From Helicobacter suis (GTDB lineage: Bacteria > Campylobacterota > Campylobacteria > Campylobacterales > Helicobacteraceae): a stretch of 64,000 nucleotides of DNA. The notes beneath the pieces are model-generated. The model worked only from the letters and a program-made list of their open reading frames with translations. It had not been told where the DNA came from and made no database searches. Shown here in pieces: positions 7,484-17,488 of this stretch (positions are counted from its first letter, which is position 1; every line of letters starts with the position of its first letter). The translations under genes and the position numbers were made by a program. The stretch lies in contig NZ_CABIKG010000006.1 of NCBI RefSeq assembly GCF_902196125.1, forward strand, positions 36,299-100,298, in the 5' to 3' direction.

Positions 7484-10294
7484 ATGCAAGAGAACTACGC
7501 TAAATTTTATGAAGAAGCCCAACAATTCTTAGGGGATCGAATCTATAAAGACTATCTGCGCCGCTTGGTTTATGGCACAGATGCTTCATGTTATCACTAT
7601 ATCCCCCAGATAGTGATTAAAGCCCTTAATGAAACAGAGATTATTAAAATTTATGCTTTGGCCCACAAATATAAAACCCCCCTCACTTTTAGAGCGGCGG
7701 GTAGCTCTCTTTCAGGGCAAAGTTGCTCTGAGGGGGTGTTGGTAATGGCTAGTTTGGGCTGGCAAGAAATTAAGCCAAATGGGGAAAGTATTCGTTTGGG
7801 CTGTGGAGTAATTGGTGAACAGGCTAACCATGCGCTCAAACAAAGCCAGCAAAAAATTGGACCCGATCCAGCCACGATTGCAACGGCGATGATAGGGGGG
7901 ATTTTAGCCAATAATGCTAGCGGTATGTGTTGTGGGGTGAAACAAAATAGTTATCAAACCCTAAAATCTATCCGTGTGATCTTAAGTGATGGCACGCTTT
8001 TAGACACTTCTGATAACGCTAGTGTAGAGGGTTTTAGAAAAAGCCATGCCAAACTCTTAGAGGGACTTTTACATTTGCGCCAAGAAATTTTAGACGATGC
8101 AGAATTACACGCTTTGATTCATAAAAAATACCAAATCAAAAACACCACCGGTTATGGCCTTAACTCTCTGATTGATTTTGAAGACCCCATTGATATTTTA
8201 AGCCATTTATTCATCGGATCGGAGGGGACTTTAGGTTTTATTGCCTCTTGTGAACTTGTTTGTGTGCCGGATTTACCCTATAAAACCTGTTTATTACTCT
8301 TTTATGAAACTTTAGGCCTAGCCATAGATGGGGTACGCATTTTAGCACAAAATGCAGATAAGATTAGTTCGGCTGAGGTGATGGATTTTGCGTGTTTGGC
8401 CTCTGTACAAGGGCATGAGGGCATGCCAGAAGTGCTCCAAGAGATCAAACCCGGTTATGCTTGTATTTTGGTGCAGTTAGAGCACAAAGACCCTAAAATT
8501 TTAAACAAAAACACCAAAGCCGTTCTCAAGGCGCTAGCTAGCGCCCCTACAATTTTACCCATAGCCCAAAGTTCTGATCAAAGTGAATATAGCAAATGGT
8601 GGAAAATCCGTAAAAGTATGTTTCCTATTGTAGCGGGTAGACGGCGCGTAGGGGCAAGCGTGATCACTGAAGATCTATGTTTTACAATGGATAATATCAA
8701 AGAAGGGATTGCCTCTTTAGAGCAACTTTTAGAAAAGCATGGTTTTAAAGATAATGGGGTGATTTTTGGGCATGCGCTAAGTGGCAATGTACACTTTGTG
8801 ATCACCCCGCTTTTATCAGAAGAATCTGAGAGAAAACATTTTGAGGGTTTAGTACAAGACATGGCACACATGGTGGCCTCTTTACAAGGTTCAATTAAAG
8901 CCGAACATGGCACAGGGCGCATGGTTGCTCCCTTTGTAGAGCTTGAATGGGGCAAAAAGGCTTATAAGATTTGCCAACAAATCAAAGCACTATTTGATCC
9001 AGAAAAATTACTCAATCCAGATGTGATCCTTTCAGACGATCCACAAATCCATACCAAAAATTTAAAATTAAGTACTCCCATTGCTCCAGAATTAGAACCC
9101 TGTATGGAATGTGGATTTTGTGAGCGCATTTGTCCTAGCCGTTATCTCTCACTCACCCCAAGACAGCGCATTGTATTACAAAGAGAAATTGTGCATTTAC
9201 AAGAGCGGGTTAAAAACGGGCATGTATCCGATCAAGCCATGTTAAAAGAACTCTTAGAAGGCTATGATTTTTTAAGCGATGAAACTTGTGCGGCTTGCCA
9301 TATGTGCTCTACACTCTGCCCACTAGGTATTGATAGCGCCACTATCGCACTTAAAAGCCGCCAAAGAGTTAAAGCCCCTAGTTTAGCTAAGGTTATTTTA
9401 GAACATATGGATACGACTGTAAACGCGCTTAAAGTGGGGCTTAGCACGGCTAAAATGGGCCAAGTTGTTTTAGGTTCTATTAACTTACAAAACCTAGCTT
9501 TAAAAGCCCATGCCAAACTAGGCACGCCAGCGGTATCTAAATTCATGCCACAAAAAAACACCTATAAACTACATGACAAACCGGCTAAAAAAAATGTGCT
9601 TTATTTTTCTACTTGTATTAATCGTGCCTTTGCGCCCTCTGCGTTCATGCCCGATCAGCGCAGTTTACAAGAAGTCTTTGAATCGCTATGTACTAAAGCG
9701 GGTTATGGTGTGATTTATCCTCAAGAGTTGCCTAAATTTTGCTGTGGTAAGGCCTTTATCAACTATCAGGATTTAAGCATACAAAACCAAGCCAAAAACG
9801 CCCACTTATTACACACTCTCTCTAAAAGTGGAGAAGTCCCTATTGTACTTGATCATAGCGCATGTAGTGCCTATCTTATTGAAAGTTTTAAGGATCAAGG
9901 TCTTTTGATTTATGACATGCCCATTTTTATTAAAGAGGTTTTACTCCCCTCTTTAAAAATACAGCCCTTAGAGGAAAATGTGGCGCTTTATACCATGTGT
10001 TCTGCTAAGAGACTAGGCTATTCAGAGCAAATGCGATCTTTAGCCCAAAGTTGTACACGCGGGGAAGTGGTTGAGCATATTGATACCGGTTGCTGTGGCT
10101 TTGCGGGGGATAAAGGGTTTTTAACACCTGAGCTTAATGAACATGCTCTTTTAGATTTTGCGCGTTTTTATGAGGATAAGGATTTAAAGCGCGGGTTTTG
10201 TAGTTCAAGTACCTGTGAAGTGGGCTTAAGCCAACATGCTAAAATTCCCTTCCAACACATCGCGTACTTGGTAGATTCTTGTGCGCAATCCTGA
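7484..10294 (+). CDS. dld: FAD/Fe-S D-lactate dehydrogenase (Dld-type, large form)
   Basis: A respiratory D-2-hydroxyacid oxidase of 936 residues. Order of parts: FAD_binding_4 domain (TFRAAGSSLSGQS, GPDPATIATAMIGGILANNASG), FAD-oxidase C-terminal domain (HALSGNVHF, EHGTGRM), two 4Fe-4S clusters (CMECGFCERICPSRY and CAACHMCSTLCPLGI), then two cysteine-rich CCG-type modules (FCCGKAF, TGCCGFAGDKG). This single-chain fusion is the form seen in H. pylori. The ATG at 7484 is chosen over TTG 7478 because AAAGG lies 6 nt upstream. The C-terminus overlaps uppS by 14 nt. Confidence 0.92.
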   Translation: MQENYAKFYEEAQQFLGDRIYKDYLRRLVYGTDASCYHYIPQIVIKALNETEIIKIYALAHKYKTPLTFRAAGSSLSGQSCSEGVLVMASLGWQEIKPNGESIRLGCGVIGEQANHALKQSQQKIGPDPATIATAMIGGILANNASGMCCGVKQNSYQTLKSIRVILSDGTLLDTSDNASVEGFRKSHAKLLEGLLHLRQEILDDAELHALIHKKYQIKNTTGYGLNSLIDFEDPIDILSHLFIGSEGTLGFIASCELVCVPDLPYKTCLLLFYETLGLAIDGVRILAQNADKISSAEVMDFACLASVQGHEGMPEVLQEIKPGYACILVQLEHKDPKILNKNTKAVLKALASAPTILPIAQSSDQSEYSKWWKIRKSMFPIVAGRRRVGASVITEDLCFTMDNIKEGIASLEQLLEKHGFKDNGVIFGHALSGNVHFVITPLLSEESERKHFEGLVQDMAHMVASLQGSIKAEHGTGRMVAPFVELEWGKKAYKICQQIKALFDPEKLLNPDVILSDDPQIHTKNLKLSTPIAPELEPCMECGFCERICPSRYLSLTPRQRIVLQREIVHLQERVKNGHVSDQAMLKELLEGYDFLSDETCAACHMCSTLCPLGIDSATIALKSRQRVKAPSLAKVILEHMDTTVNALKVGLSTAKMGQVVLGSINLQNLALKAHAKLGTPAVSKFMPQKNTYKLHDKPAKKNVLYFSTCINRAFAPSAFMPDQRSLQEVFESLCTKAGYGVIYPQELPKFCCGKAFINYQDLSIQNQAKNAHLLHTLSKSGEVPIVLDHSACSAYLIESFKDQGLLIYDMPIFIKEVLLPSLKIQPLEENVALYTMCSAKRLGYSEQMRSLAQSCTRGEVVEHIDTGCCGFAGDKGFLTPELNEHALLDFARFYEDKDLKRGFCSSSTCEVGLSQHAKIPFQHIAYLVDSCAQS

Positions 10295-10961
10295 GCATTT
10301 GGCCATCATTATGGATGGCAATGGGAGGTGGGCTAAACAACAGGGAAAGCCTCGCACCTATGGCCATAAAAAAGGCGTTGGGGTTTTGCGCAATATCACG
10401 ATCTGGTGTGCACAAAACCAGATTCGCTACCTCACCCTGTATGCCTTTTCTACAGAAAATTGGAGTCGCCCCCAAACTGAGGTGGATTTTTTAATGGGTA
10501 TTCTTAAAAAGTATCTTAAAGAGGAACGCGCCACTTATTTAGAAAATAATATCCGTTTTAAGGTCATTGGCGATTTAAAGAAATTTAGCCCCTCTTTACA
10601 AAAGACAATTTTAAATTTGGAGCAAGAAACAATGCATAATGATGCGTTGACTCAAGTTTTAGCGCTTAATTATGGTAGCCGTGATGAGATTGCCCGGGCA
10701 TGCATTACTCTAATTAAAAAAGGAGCAAAGGGGGATATGCAACATCTAATCGCGCAACATTTAGACACAGCCGGGTTACCCGATGTGGATTTATTAGTGC
10801 GCACCGGTGGGGAGATGCGCCTTTCTAATTTTTTATTGTGGCAATCTAGTTATGCGGAGCTTTTTTTTAGTTCTGTGCTATGGCCTGATTTTACGCCTGC
10901 GCATTTACAAGAAATCATTGCCCTATTTAACCAGCGGCAACGCAAATTTGGTAGGGTGTGA
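10281..10961 (+). CDS. uppS: Undecaprenyl (polyprenyl) diphosphate synthase
   Basis: Cytosolic cis-prenyltransferase making the C55 lipid carrier for peptidoglycan and LPS glycans. The 226 residues carry all family motifs: HLAIIMDGNGRWAK with the catalytic Asp, RTYGHKKG, YAFSTENWSRP, LNYGSRDEI, and RTGGEMRLSNFLLWQSSYAELFF. In that last motif a Gly replaces the common Ser of RTSGE. It starts with GTG inside the dld gene, so translation is coupled. Confidence 0.95.
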   Translation: MRNPEHLAIIMDGNGRWAKQQGKPRTYGHKKGVGVLRNITIWCAQNQIRYLTLYAFSTENWSRPQTEVDFLMGILKKYLKEERATYLENNIRFKVIGDLKKFSPSLQKTILNLEQETMHNDALTQVLALNYGSRDEIARACITLIKKGAKGDMQHLIAQHLDTAGLPDVDLLVRTGGEMRLSNFLLWQSSYAELFFSSVLWPDFTPAHLQEIIALFNQRQRKFGRV

Positions 10962-10973
10962 GAAAGGATTGGC

Positions 10974-11639
10974 ATGTTAGTGGTGGTGTGGGATTTTGAT
11001 GGGGTGATCTTTGATAGCATGCATTTAAAGTGTGAGGGCTTTAAAACGCTATTTAAACGGCATGCAAAAACAAGTCAAGAGGCTTTAAAAGCCTTTGAGG
11101 ATTATCACTATACAAGTGGCGGGATAGGCCGGGCTGAAAAGATTACCTATTTTTATAACCATATTCTCAAACAACCCCTAAAAGCCACCCAAATAGAAGC
11201 CCTTGTAGATGAATTTGGACAAATCATTACAAAAGACCTTTTTTCAAGAGAACATCTAAATCAAGATGTGCTAAATTTTATCAAAGCCCATTATCAAAAC
11301 TGCACTTTTCATATCGCTTCTGCGGCCTTGCATAGCGAGTTACAGGTCTTGTGTGAGTTTTTAGGTCTCTTACCCTATTTTAGAAGCATTGAGGGTAGCC
11401 CTCCCTCTAAGGCTAAAGTTTTGGCTAATTTGAAGATCGCATATGCTTACACAAGTCAAGAAATGCTTTTAATTGGGGATAGCAAAAGCGATTATGAAAG
11501 CGCACGGGTCAATAACATAGGCTTTTTGGGCTATAATAGCGCGCTTTTACAAGATATGCTCCCACAGGCCTATATCACACGCTTTCAGGGGCTAGATTTA
11601 AAAACCCTAGCTAAAAAGGCTGGCTTAAATCAATTTTAA
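10974..11639 (+). CDS. HAD-superfamily phosphatase (phosphoglycolate phosphatase-like)
   Basis: A class IA HAD hydrolase of 221 residues. Motif I is VWDFDGVIFDS (nucleophile Asp and acid Asp), motif II is the Ser in HIASAAL, motif III is the Lys in SPPSKAKV, and motif IV is IGDSKSDYESA. A helical cap lies between residues 15 and 100. RBS AAAGGA lies 5 nt before the ATG. The 3' end overlaps the convergent ABC transporter gene by 29 nt. The substrate cannot be predicted from motifs alone. Confidence 0.8.
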   Translation: MLVVVWDFDGVIFDSMHLKCEGFKTLFKRHAKTSQEALKAFEDYHYTSGGIGRAEKITYFYNHILKQPLKATQIEALVDEFGQIITKDLFSREHLNQDVLNFIKAHYQNCTFHIASAALHSELQVLCEFLGLLPYFRSIEGSPPSKAKVLANLKIAYAYTSQEMLLIGDSKSDYESARVNNIGFLGYNSALLQDMLPQAYITRFQGLDLKTLAKKAGLNQF

Positions 11640-13329
11640 CATCACACCTCTCAATGGTACTTAAACGGTGGGCAATAACAAGTAAAGTTTTATCGCGTGT
11701 AATGGTGTAGATTTCATCCATAATCTTAGCTTCTGTAGAAGTGTCTAGGGCTGAAGTGGCTTCATCTAAAACCAAAACTTCAGGATTATCATAAAGCGCG
11801 CGGGCAATACCGATGCGCTGTTTTTGCCCCCCGCTTAGATTAATCCCCCCCTCACCTACGCGACTCTCTATCCCATTATGTGTACATAAAAAATCATAAA
11901 TGCATGCCCGCTTGCACACCTCAATCACTCTTTTTTCATCTAATGGGCTACCACAGGCTACATTGTCTGCTACAGTGCCATCAAAGAGATAGATATTCTG
12001 TGGGATATAGCCTATTTTTTGCCGCCAACTGCGGATATTTTGAGAATCAAGAGGTTTTCCATCAATTAAAATTGTGCCTTTATTAGGGTAAAGAACCCCT
12101 ATGATAATGTCTACAAGAGTGGATTTACCACAGCCACTAGGCCCAATAAAGGCAACTTTCTGCCCTTTCTTGATAGTGAGGTTAATATTTTGCAAAATGG
12201 GGTGGCTTCTTCTATAGGAAAAATAGATATTTTGCAAAATAATATTTTGAGAAAAACGCAAGGGTAAATCCCCCTCTTCTTGAATGGGGCGTTTGAGTTC
12301 TCTATAAATATTGGTGATAGCATGCTGGTTATAAAGAATGGTGTTAAAACAGCCTAAAATTCTGCTAATAGAGGGGAGCATGCGATAAAGCGCTAGGGCG
12401 TACATGGAAATAATGGGTAAAACCATTTTAGCATCGCCGTATTTGTGTAGCACATAAACCACAGAAAGAATAAGCAGACTAAAACCTACAGTCTCTAAAA
12501 ATTTAGTAGGGATAGCTTGCAAAGTCTGTGTGGTGGTTTGGATTTTAGCGCGGCTTAAACTGCTTTGGTTAAAGTCGCTATGGGCTTGTGGAAGCTTATC
12601 CTTGATCTTTGTAATTTTAAAATTTTGAAAAAATTTATGGAGTACTTGATCAGTGCCAATGTTAGAAGTGGTGATTTCCTGCCCTTTTCTTTGGATAATC
12701 TTGGCAACATACTTACTAATAAAAATCACCTGTAAGATTAAAATCACACTTAAAACAAGAGTCATTTTCCAATTAGTATACACGAGCATACTGTAAAGAA
12801 AAAGAATGGTTGTGATCTCTGTAAAAATACCAATCAAAGCGCCAAAGCTCTCTAAAACTTGATAACTCTTGCTATTAATGGTGTTTCTAGTTTGGTTAGC
12901 ATCCATCGTGATGTGTTCTAAATAGGAGATTTTTAAATAACGCATGAAAAGTTGTTGGGCTAGATCGTGGCCTTTGTGGGAGCTAAAACGGGTATAAAGG
13001 TAGGTAAAAAGCAAAGAGTAGCCCATACGGAAAAGATAAAGCCCTACTAGCATAAAAGCAAAGAGATAAGCAAAATGTAAAGGACTTGAAAAGTGTAGCG
13101 CCTCATAGATAGCATGGCCATAGCGATTAGAAAGAATGAGATCAGGGGAGCTAGCAAGGGTGATAAAGGGCATGATCATGCTAATAGAGAAAGTTTCTAT
13201 TGTACTTAAAAGAATGGAGCCTAAGGTGAGCCAAATTAATGTCTTTTTGTCTCTTTTGTTAGTGAGGGCAAACATTTGAGAAATGGTGCGTAAAAAAACC
13301 TTGATAGTGCCGGGGTGCTTTCTTTTCAA
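11611..13329 (-). CDS. wzk: ABC flippase of the PglK/Wzk family
   Basis: A half-transporter of 572 residues with an N-terminal six-helix membrane domain (about 1-330) and a C-terminal ATPase. The membrane domain start (STIETFSISMIMPFITLAS) and the ATPase (FIGPSGCGKSTLVDIIIG, RQKIGYIPQNIYLFDGTV, LSGGQKQRIGIARALY, VLDEATSALDT, IAHRLSTIERCD) closely resemble Campylobacter PglK and H. pylori Wzk, which flip undecaprenyl-PP-linked glycans. A TTG start with AAGGA 5 nt upstream is used here; an ATG at codon 15 is possible. Located next to uppS, gmhA and eptA, it fits an envelope-glycan role. The C-terminus ends abruptly after CDVKIDL. Confidence 0.85.
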   Translation of the reverse strand: MKRKHPGTIKVFLRTISQMFALTNKRDKKTLIWLTLGSILLSTIETFSISMIMPFITLASSPDLILSNRYGHAIYEALHFSSPLHFAYLFAFMLVGLYLFRMGYSLLFTYLYTRFSSHKGHDLAQQLFMRYLKISYLEHITMDANQTRNTINSKSYQVLESFGALIGIFTEITTILFLYSMLVYTNWKMTLVLSVILILQVIFISKYVAKIIQRKGQEITTSNIGTDQVLHKFFQNFKITKIKDKLPQAHSDFNQSSLSRAKIQTTTQTLQAIPTKFLETVGFSLLILSVVYVLHKYGDAKMVLPIISMYALALYRMLPSISRILGCFNTILYNQHAITNIYRELKRPIQEEGDLPLRFSQNIILQNIYFSYRRSHPILQNINLTIKKGQKVAFIGPSGCGKSTLVDIIIGVLYPNKGTILIDGKPLDSQNIRSWRQKIGYIPQNIYLFDGTVADNVACGSPLDEKRVIEVCKRACIYDFLCTHNGIESRVGEGGINLSGGQKQRIGIARALYDNPEVLVLDEATSALDTSTEAKIMDEIYTITRDKTLLVIAHRLSTIERCDVKIDLSQPF

Positions 13330-13393
13330 AGATTGTCCTTAAGAGAGATAGTAAAGATTATACTTAATCCTTGATTATTTAGATAGATTAGTC

Positions 13394-13399
13394 TATAAT
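13394..13399 (+). promoter_or_regulatory. -10 box for ahpC
   Basis: A perfect TATAAT within TAGTCTATAATCC, 49 nt before the ahpC ATG, in the divergent interval with the flippase gene. Confidence 0.6.
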
Positions 13400-13448
13400 C
13401 CGCTTTTCGGTTTTGCCGAAAATCCAATCATATTTGAAGGAGTTTTTG

Positions 13449-14045
13449 ATGTTAGTAACCAAGTTAGCCCCCGATTTTAAGGCCAGTGCGATTTTACCTA
13501 ATAACCAAGTAGATGAGCATTTTGAGCTTTCCAGAAACTTAGGCCAAAATGGTGCCGTACTTTTCTTTTGGCCTAAAGATTTTACCTTTGTTTGCCCCTC
13601 TGAGATCATCGCCTTTGATCACCGCGCAAAAGAATTTCACAAACGCGGTTTTAATGTTATTGGGATTTCTACAGATACAGAAGTGGTACACTACGCTTGG
13701 AAAAACACCCCTGTAGAAAAGGGTGGGATCGGACAGATTTCTTTCCCTATGGTAGCTGATGTTACTAAAGACATTGCTAGGAGCTATGATGTTTTGTTTA
13801 ATAATGCTATCGCACTGAGGGGATCTTTTCTGATTGATAAACACCAAAGAATACGCCATGCTGTGATTAATGATTTCCCACTAGGCCGTAATGTAGATGA
13901 AATGCTACGCATGGTAGATGCCTTGATTTTCTTTGAAGAACATGGCGAAGTTTGTCCTGCAGGCTGGCAAAAGGGCGATGCTGGCATGAAAGCCACCCAT
14001 GAAGGCGTGGCTGAATATCTCAAAGAACACGCTAATAAACTCTAA
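13449..14045 (+). CDS. ahpC: Alkyl hydroperoxide reductase AhpC / 2-Cys peroxiredoxin
   Basis: Cytoplasmic thiol peroxidase of 198 residues that reduces peroxides and uses thioredoxin in Helicobacter. Peroxidatic Cys in DFTFVCPSEI (about residue 49) and resolving Cys in HGEVCPAGW (about residue 169) are both present, as is the GLID/DRE-like GISTDTE region. The ATG at 13449 is chosen because AAGGAG lies 6 nt upstream; the upstream in-frame TTG lacks an RBS. A TATAAT box precedes the gene. Confidence 0.97.
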   Translation: MLVTKLAPDFKASAILPNNQVDEHFELSRNLGQNGAVLFFWPKDFTFVCPSEIIAFDHRAKEFHKRGFNVIGISTDTEVVHYAWKNTPVEKGGIGQISFPMVADVTKDIARSYDVLFNNAIALRGSFLIDKHQRIRHAVINDFPLGRNVDEMLRMVDALIFFEEHGEVCPAGWQKGDAGMKATHEGVAEYLKEHANKL

Positions 14046-14055
14046 TTAGTGATTA

Positions 14056-14087
14056 AAGGCTTTGTGGGGTAGATTCCCCTTAGCCTT
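14056..14087 (+). terminator. Hairpin after ahpC (possible terminator)
   Basis: AAGGCT pairs with AGCCTT and GGGG with CCCC, around a short loop, 11 nt after the ahpC stop. No immediate U-run follows, so function as an intrinsic terminator is uncertain. Confidence 0.4.
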
Positions 14088-14185
14088 GCGATCTTTTGTA
14101 CTACCCTTGATTTTTGTTAGTAAAAGTCCCCCTTTATCTACCAAAACTTAAGTAAAACATACTGGTAAAAATTTTGGAGGTATTT

Positions 14186-14755
14186 ATGCAAAACTTTATC
14201 CAAGAGGAAATTTTAACCCATATCCAAGTGGCCCAAGAAACTTTAAAAACCCTAGTTTTAGAGATAGAAAAAGTTGCACTCTCTTTAATAGAAGCGCTCA
14301 AGCAAGGGCATCAAATTTTAATTTGTGGCAATGGCGGGAGTGCAGCAGATGCGCAACATTTTGCAGCCGAGCTCACCGGACGCTATAAAAAAGAGCGCGC
14401 GGGACTAGCTGCCATTGCTTTAAGCACAGATACTTCCGCACTCACAGCCATTGCCAACGATTATGGTTATCATTTTGTCTTTGCGCGCCAAGTGGAGGCT
14501 TTGGGCAAAAAAGGGGATTATCTGGTGGGTATTTCTACGAGTGGTAATTCTGAAAATGTGCTTTTAGCACTTAAAAAGGCCAAAGAGTTAGGGCTTGCTA
14601 CCTTAGGCATTAGCGGGCATCAGGGAGGTAAGATGCGCGCTTTGTGTGATTTTAATCTCATTGTGCCTAGCACAGATACCCCTAGAATCCAAGAGATGCA
14701 TATCTTAATGATTCATCTGCTTTGTAATCAAATAGAAAAGGCGTTTTGTGAATAG
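14186..14755 (+). CDS. gmhA: Phosphoheptose (sedoheptulose-7-P) isomerase
   Basis: SIS-domain enzyme making D-glycero-D-manno-heptose-7-phosphate for the LPS inner core. The 189 residues include [20 protein letters not shown] with the substrate loop and catalytic Glu, [12 protein letters not shown], and a C-terminal [14 protein letters not shown] helix with catalytic His. ATG 14186 is preferred because GGAGG lies 5-6 nt upstream; the upstream TTG reads through the RBS itself. It overlaps the eptA start by 8 nt. Confidence 0.95.
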   Translation: MQNFIQEEILTHIQVAQETLKTLVLEIEKVALSLIEALKQGHQILICGNGGSAADAQHFAAELTGRYKKERAGLAAIALSTDTSALTAIANDYGYHFVFARQVEALGKKGDYLVGISTSGNSENVLLALKKAKELGLATLGISGHQGGKMRALCDFNLIVPSTDTPRIQEMHILMIHLLCNQIEKAFCE

Positions 14756-16430
14756 AGTTGTTTTAGATAGCCGCTTTTTTCTAATGTGGCTAGTGCCTAT
14801 TGTGGCTAGCTTTTTTTCTGTAGAGGTGCAGGACTGGGGGGGGGGGGGGTTACATGTAATAAAAGTTTGCTTTTATAGCTTTGTTGTTTTTTATCCCTTA
14901 TATTTTCTAATTAGTCTTATCCCCTATCCACGCGTTGAAACCTCTCTTAAAAATACCCTGCTTATTTTAAGCTTGATTTTTGCTTTTGTGGATTTTTTTG
15001 CCTCTTGGTACTTTCACATGGGTTTTACCCCTTCTTTAGTGAGTACGCTTTTAAACACTAATCTTAGAGAAAGCCATGAGTTTTTGATGAGCTATATCTT
15101 GCCTAATTTGGGAGTGCTTGCTACTTATATCCTTTTTTGTGTGGCGTTTCTCTTTTTGGTGCGTTTTAAAATCCATGTACAAACTAAGCTTAACTTAAAA
15201 ATTCTTCTTGCCCTATTTGTGGCTTTTTGGGTACATAATTTAGGGGCGTATATACCAAGAGAACATCATCACGGCGCTCTAATCAATCCTAATATCCCCA
15301 CACGAATCATGCCTATTATCAAAGAATTTTACGCAATAGGTGTGAGTCTGAAAGAATACAAGCAAACCAAATATAAAAATCTTAAGCAAAGCTATCCTAA
15401 AGATTATCTGAGTGTGGATTTAAACAGTGTTTCTAATGTGGTACTCATTGTAGGCGAGAGCGCCTCTAAAAATTTTATGGGAGTTTATGGCTATCCTGTG
15501 GCTAATACCCCCTTTTTAAGCGATTTATCTACAAAGGGGCATTTATTTATCTTTAAAGATGTGATCTCAGCCTTTGCAAACACTTACGCCGTTTTTAAAA
15601 CCCTTCTAAATTATGCTGATGTAGAAAATAGTAGCAACCCTGAGCAACAAAAGAATTTAGGTTCAATCTTTAAATTAGCTGGTTATAAAACTTTTTGGTT
15701 TGACTCTCAAGACGATCTTGAAAAAAATCGCGCCTTTGATTTTTGGTCTACCCCTTTTATGAAACGCTACTATAGTAATGGTTTTTTTAAAGCTGATGGC
15801 GCTACTCTAGATGCATGGCTTATCTCTGCCTTTAATAAGCAAAAAAGCCAACTATCCTCTAAAAATTTTATTCTTTTCCATCTCATTGGTAGCCACGCTG
15901 GTTATAAATATCGCTTCCCTAAATCTTATGCTAAATTTATGCCTACAGACATTCCCTACCAAAATTTGCATGTACAAAACAATAAAGATAGGCAAGTCGT
16001 GGCAGATTATGTTAACTCGCTTTACTATACTGATCATATCTTGGGTGAGATTTTCAAACTTTTCAAAGATAAAGACGCCCTGATTATCTATCTCTCCGAT
16101 CACGCCCAAGATATTTTTCAAAGTGGCAACACTTATGGGCATAAATGCTCTGCTTATGGCGTAGAAATCCCTTTTATGATCTATGTTAGCGAAGTCTTTA
16201 AGCAAAAACACCCAGAAAAGCTAAAACTAATTGCTAAAGCAATAAACAAGCCCTTCATGAGCGATGATCTAATCCACTCGCTTTTGCCCTTAGTGGGTAT
16301 CCACACTAAGGATAATTTAGAGAGTAAAAACCTTTTTAGCCCTGCTTTTGATACCAACAGAAAAAGAGTCTATTGTGATCATCAGGTATATGAGAAAAAA
16401 CCTAGCGCAAACTTGGAAAGCAAGCCATAA
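14748..16430 (+). CDS. eptA: Lipid A phosphoethanolamine transferase, phase-variable
   Basis: Inner-membrane enzyme that adds phosphoethanolamine to lipid A and raises resistance to cationic peptides. About five N-terminal helices (to residue ~165) precede a periplasmic sulfatase-fold domain. Catalytic residues can be matched: Glu in VGES (237), the nucleophile-like Thr in FANTYA (279), LIGSHAGY, Asp-His in YLSDHAQD (451-452), and the late His in YGHKCS. Between helices 1 and 2 the gene contains 14 consecutive G (14836-14849), encoding W-G-G-G-G in frame here, so the copy shown is ON. A one-base change would truncate it near residue 35. Starts with GTG within gmhA. Confidence 0.92.
   Translation: MNRVVLDSRFFLMWLVPIVASFFSVEVQDWGGGGLHVIKVCFYSFVVFYPLYFLISLIPYPRVETSLKNTLLILSLIFAFVDFFASWYFHMGFTPSLVSTLLNTNLRESHEFLMSYILPNLGVLATYILFCVAFLFLVRFKIHVQTKLNLKILLALFVAFWVHNLGAYIPREHHHGALINPNIPTRIMPIIKEFYAIGVSLKEYKQTKYKNLKQSYPKDYLSVDLNSVSNVVLIVGESASKNFMGVYGYPVANTPFLSDLSTKGHLFIFKDVISAFANTYAVFKTLLNYADVENSSNPEQQKNLGSIFKLAGYKTFWFDSQDDLEKNRAFDFWSTPFMKRYYSNGFFKADGATLDAWLISAFNKQKSQLSSKNFILFHLIGSHAGYKYRFPKSYAKFMPTDIPYQNLHVQNNKDRQVVADYVNSLYYTDHILGEIFKLFKDKDALIIYLSDHAQDIFQSGNTYGHKCSAYGVEIPFMIYVSEVFKQKHPEKLKLIAKAINKPFMSDDLIHSLLPLVGIHTKDNLESKNLFSPAFDTNRKRVYCDHQVYEKKPSANLESKP
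14836..14849 (+). repeat. Intragenic 14-G homopolymer in eptA
   Basis: Fourteen consecutive G within codons 30-34 of eptA. This length exceeds the range in which slipped-strand mispairing switches genes in Helicobacter. Confidence 0.95.
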
Positions 16431-16515
16431 ACTAGCAAGCCTTAAAGATAAGTAAACCTAATATCTCTATAGCTATACTAAGCGTTCTTTTAGAAAATTT
16501 TTAAGATTTTTTGGT

Positions 16516-16521
16516 TAGAAT
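16516..16521 (+). promoter_or_regulatory. Putative -10 box for the tRNA pair
   Basis: TAGAAT lies 26 nt before the 5' end of tRNA-Ile. The eptA stop is about 90 nt upstream. Confidence 0.4.
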
Positions 16522-16547
16522 GGTTGCTTTTTGGTAAATTGTTAATC

Positions 16548-16624
<77 letters not shown>

Positions 16625-16626
16625 TT

Positions 16627-16702
16627 GGGGGATTAGCTCAGTTGGGAGAGCGCCTGCTTTGCACGCAGGAGGCCAGCGGTTCGAACCCGCTATCCTCCAC
16701 CA
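16627..16702 (+). tRNA. tRNA-Ala (TGC)
   Basis: Acceptor GGGGGAT pairs with ATCCTCC (one G-T pair), anticodon stem CCTGC/GCAGG with loop TTTGCAC (anticodon TGC), T-arm GCGGTTCGAACCCGC, encoded CCA. It begins 3 nt after tRNA-Ile. No rRNA genes flank the pair. Confidence 0.98.
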
Positions 16703-16743
16703 AATCTACTTTTAAGTTTTTAGATCAATTCTTACGCGTTATC

Positions 16744-17394
16744 TTAATAATTAATAAACTCTTTGGGTTTTGGGGGTTGATTAGCGTTTTGTAGTTGTTC
16801 AAGCGCGTATTGGTTTCCAAATTCTACAGCTTTTTTTAAAATTTCTACATCAATGGCTGATCCAGCTGCTGGGTTAGCTCCATTGCCTAGCATGTATAAA
16901 GCTGCACCGATGTAGTGTTTGCGTACATGTTCTTTTGTAAATTTGCGTGCTTCTAGTCTAGCTAAATGCCATCCTGTTTTGTAATTCCCGCCCCCATTGA
17001 CAAACAAAACTTCTTGGATTAATTTAAGGGCTATATCTCGGTTGACAAAAACACATTTACCCTCTGCATAGGCGCTAGCTAGCCCCACTTTAGCCACTAT
17101 AACGGCTAAATTGTTATCACTGCGCGCCCGATTAATGACAAATTCAAAATAGGTAACCGCTCTACACGCATCTTTTTTAACCCCCCAACCGCCTAAATAC
17201 ATCTTACCTACAAAAGCTGTACCTAATAAATCCCCATTTTTTTGCGCTTGGCTATAAAGTCTATAGGCTTCATAATCACTCCCCTTACTTTCTAATCTCA
17301 AACCTCTTTCAATCAAAGTACTAACCCCTCCCTCTGCTAATAAAAAGCACGCACACACACCAAAAAGCCAAAAATTAAATTTAAAAAAACCCAC
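16744..17394 (-). CDS. Secreted Sel1-like repeat protein
   Basis: A 216-residue exported protein. A hydrophobic N-terminal signal (FNFWLFGVCACFLLAEG) is followed by Sel1/TPR-like helical repeats with small-residue and Cys pattern: YRLYSQAQKNGDLLGTAFVGKMYLGGWGVKKDACRAVTYF and GLASAYAEGKCV resemble the paired-Cys Sel1 repeats of Helicobacter cysteine-rich (Hcp) proteins. GTG start with AAGGGAG 4 nt upstream. A 17-G tract lies about 95 nt upstream and may modulate transcription. Confidence 0.7.
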   Translation of the reverse strand: MGFFKFNFWLFGVCACFLLAEGGVSTLIERGLRLESKGSDYEAYRLYSQAQKNGDLLGTAFVGKMYLGGWGVKKDACRAVTYFEFVINRARSDNNLAVIVAKVGLASAYAEGKCVFVNRDIALKLIQEVLFVNGGGNYKTGWHLARLEARKFTKEHVRKHYIGAALYMLGNGANPAAGSAIDVEILKKAVEFGNQYALEQLQNANQPPKPKEFINY

Positions 17395-17488
17395 AAAACT
17401 CCCTTAATTTTATCCCAACGCTAAACCGGATTGAATCAATCTGTGGGAGTAAAGTTTTTTATGAGAGAAAATTAGCCTAATGAGCTGC

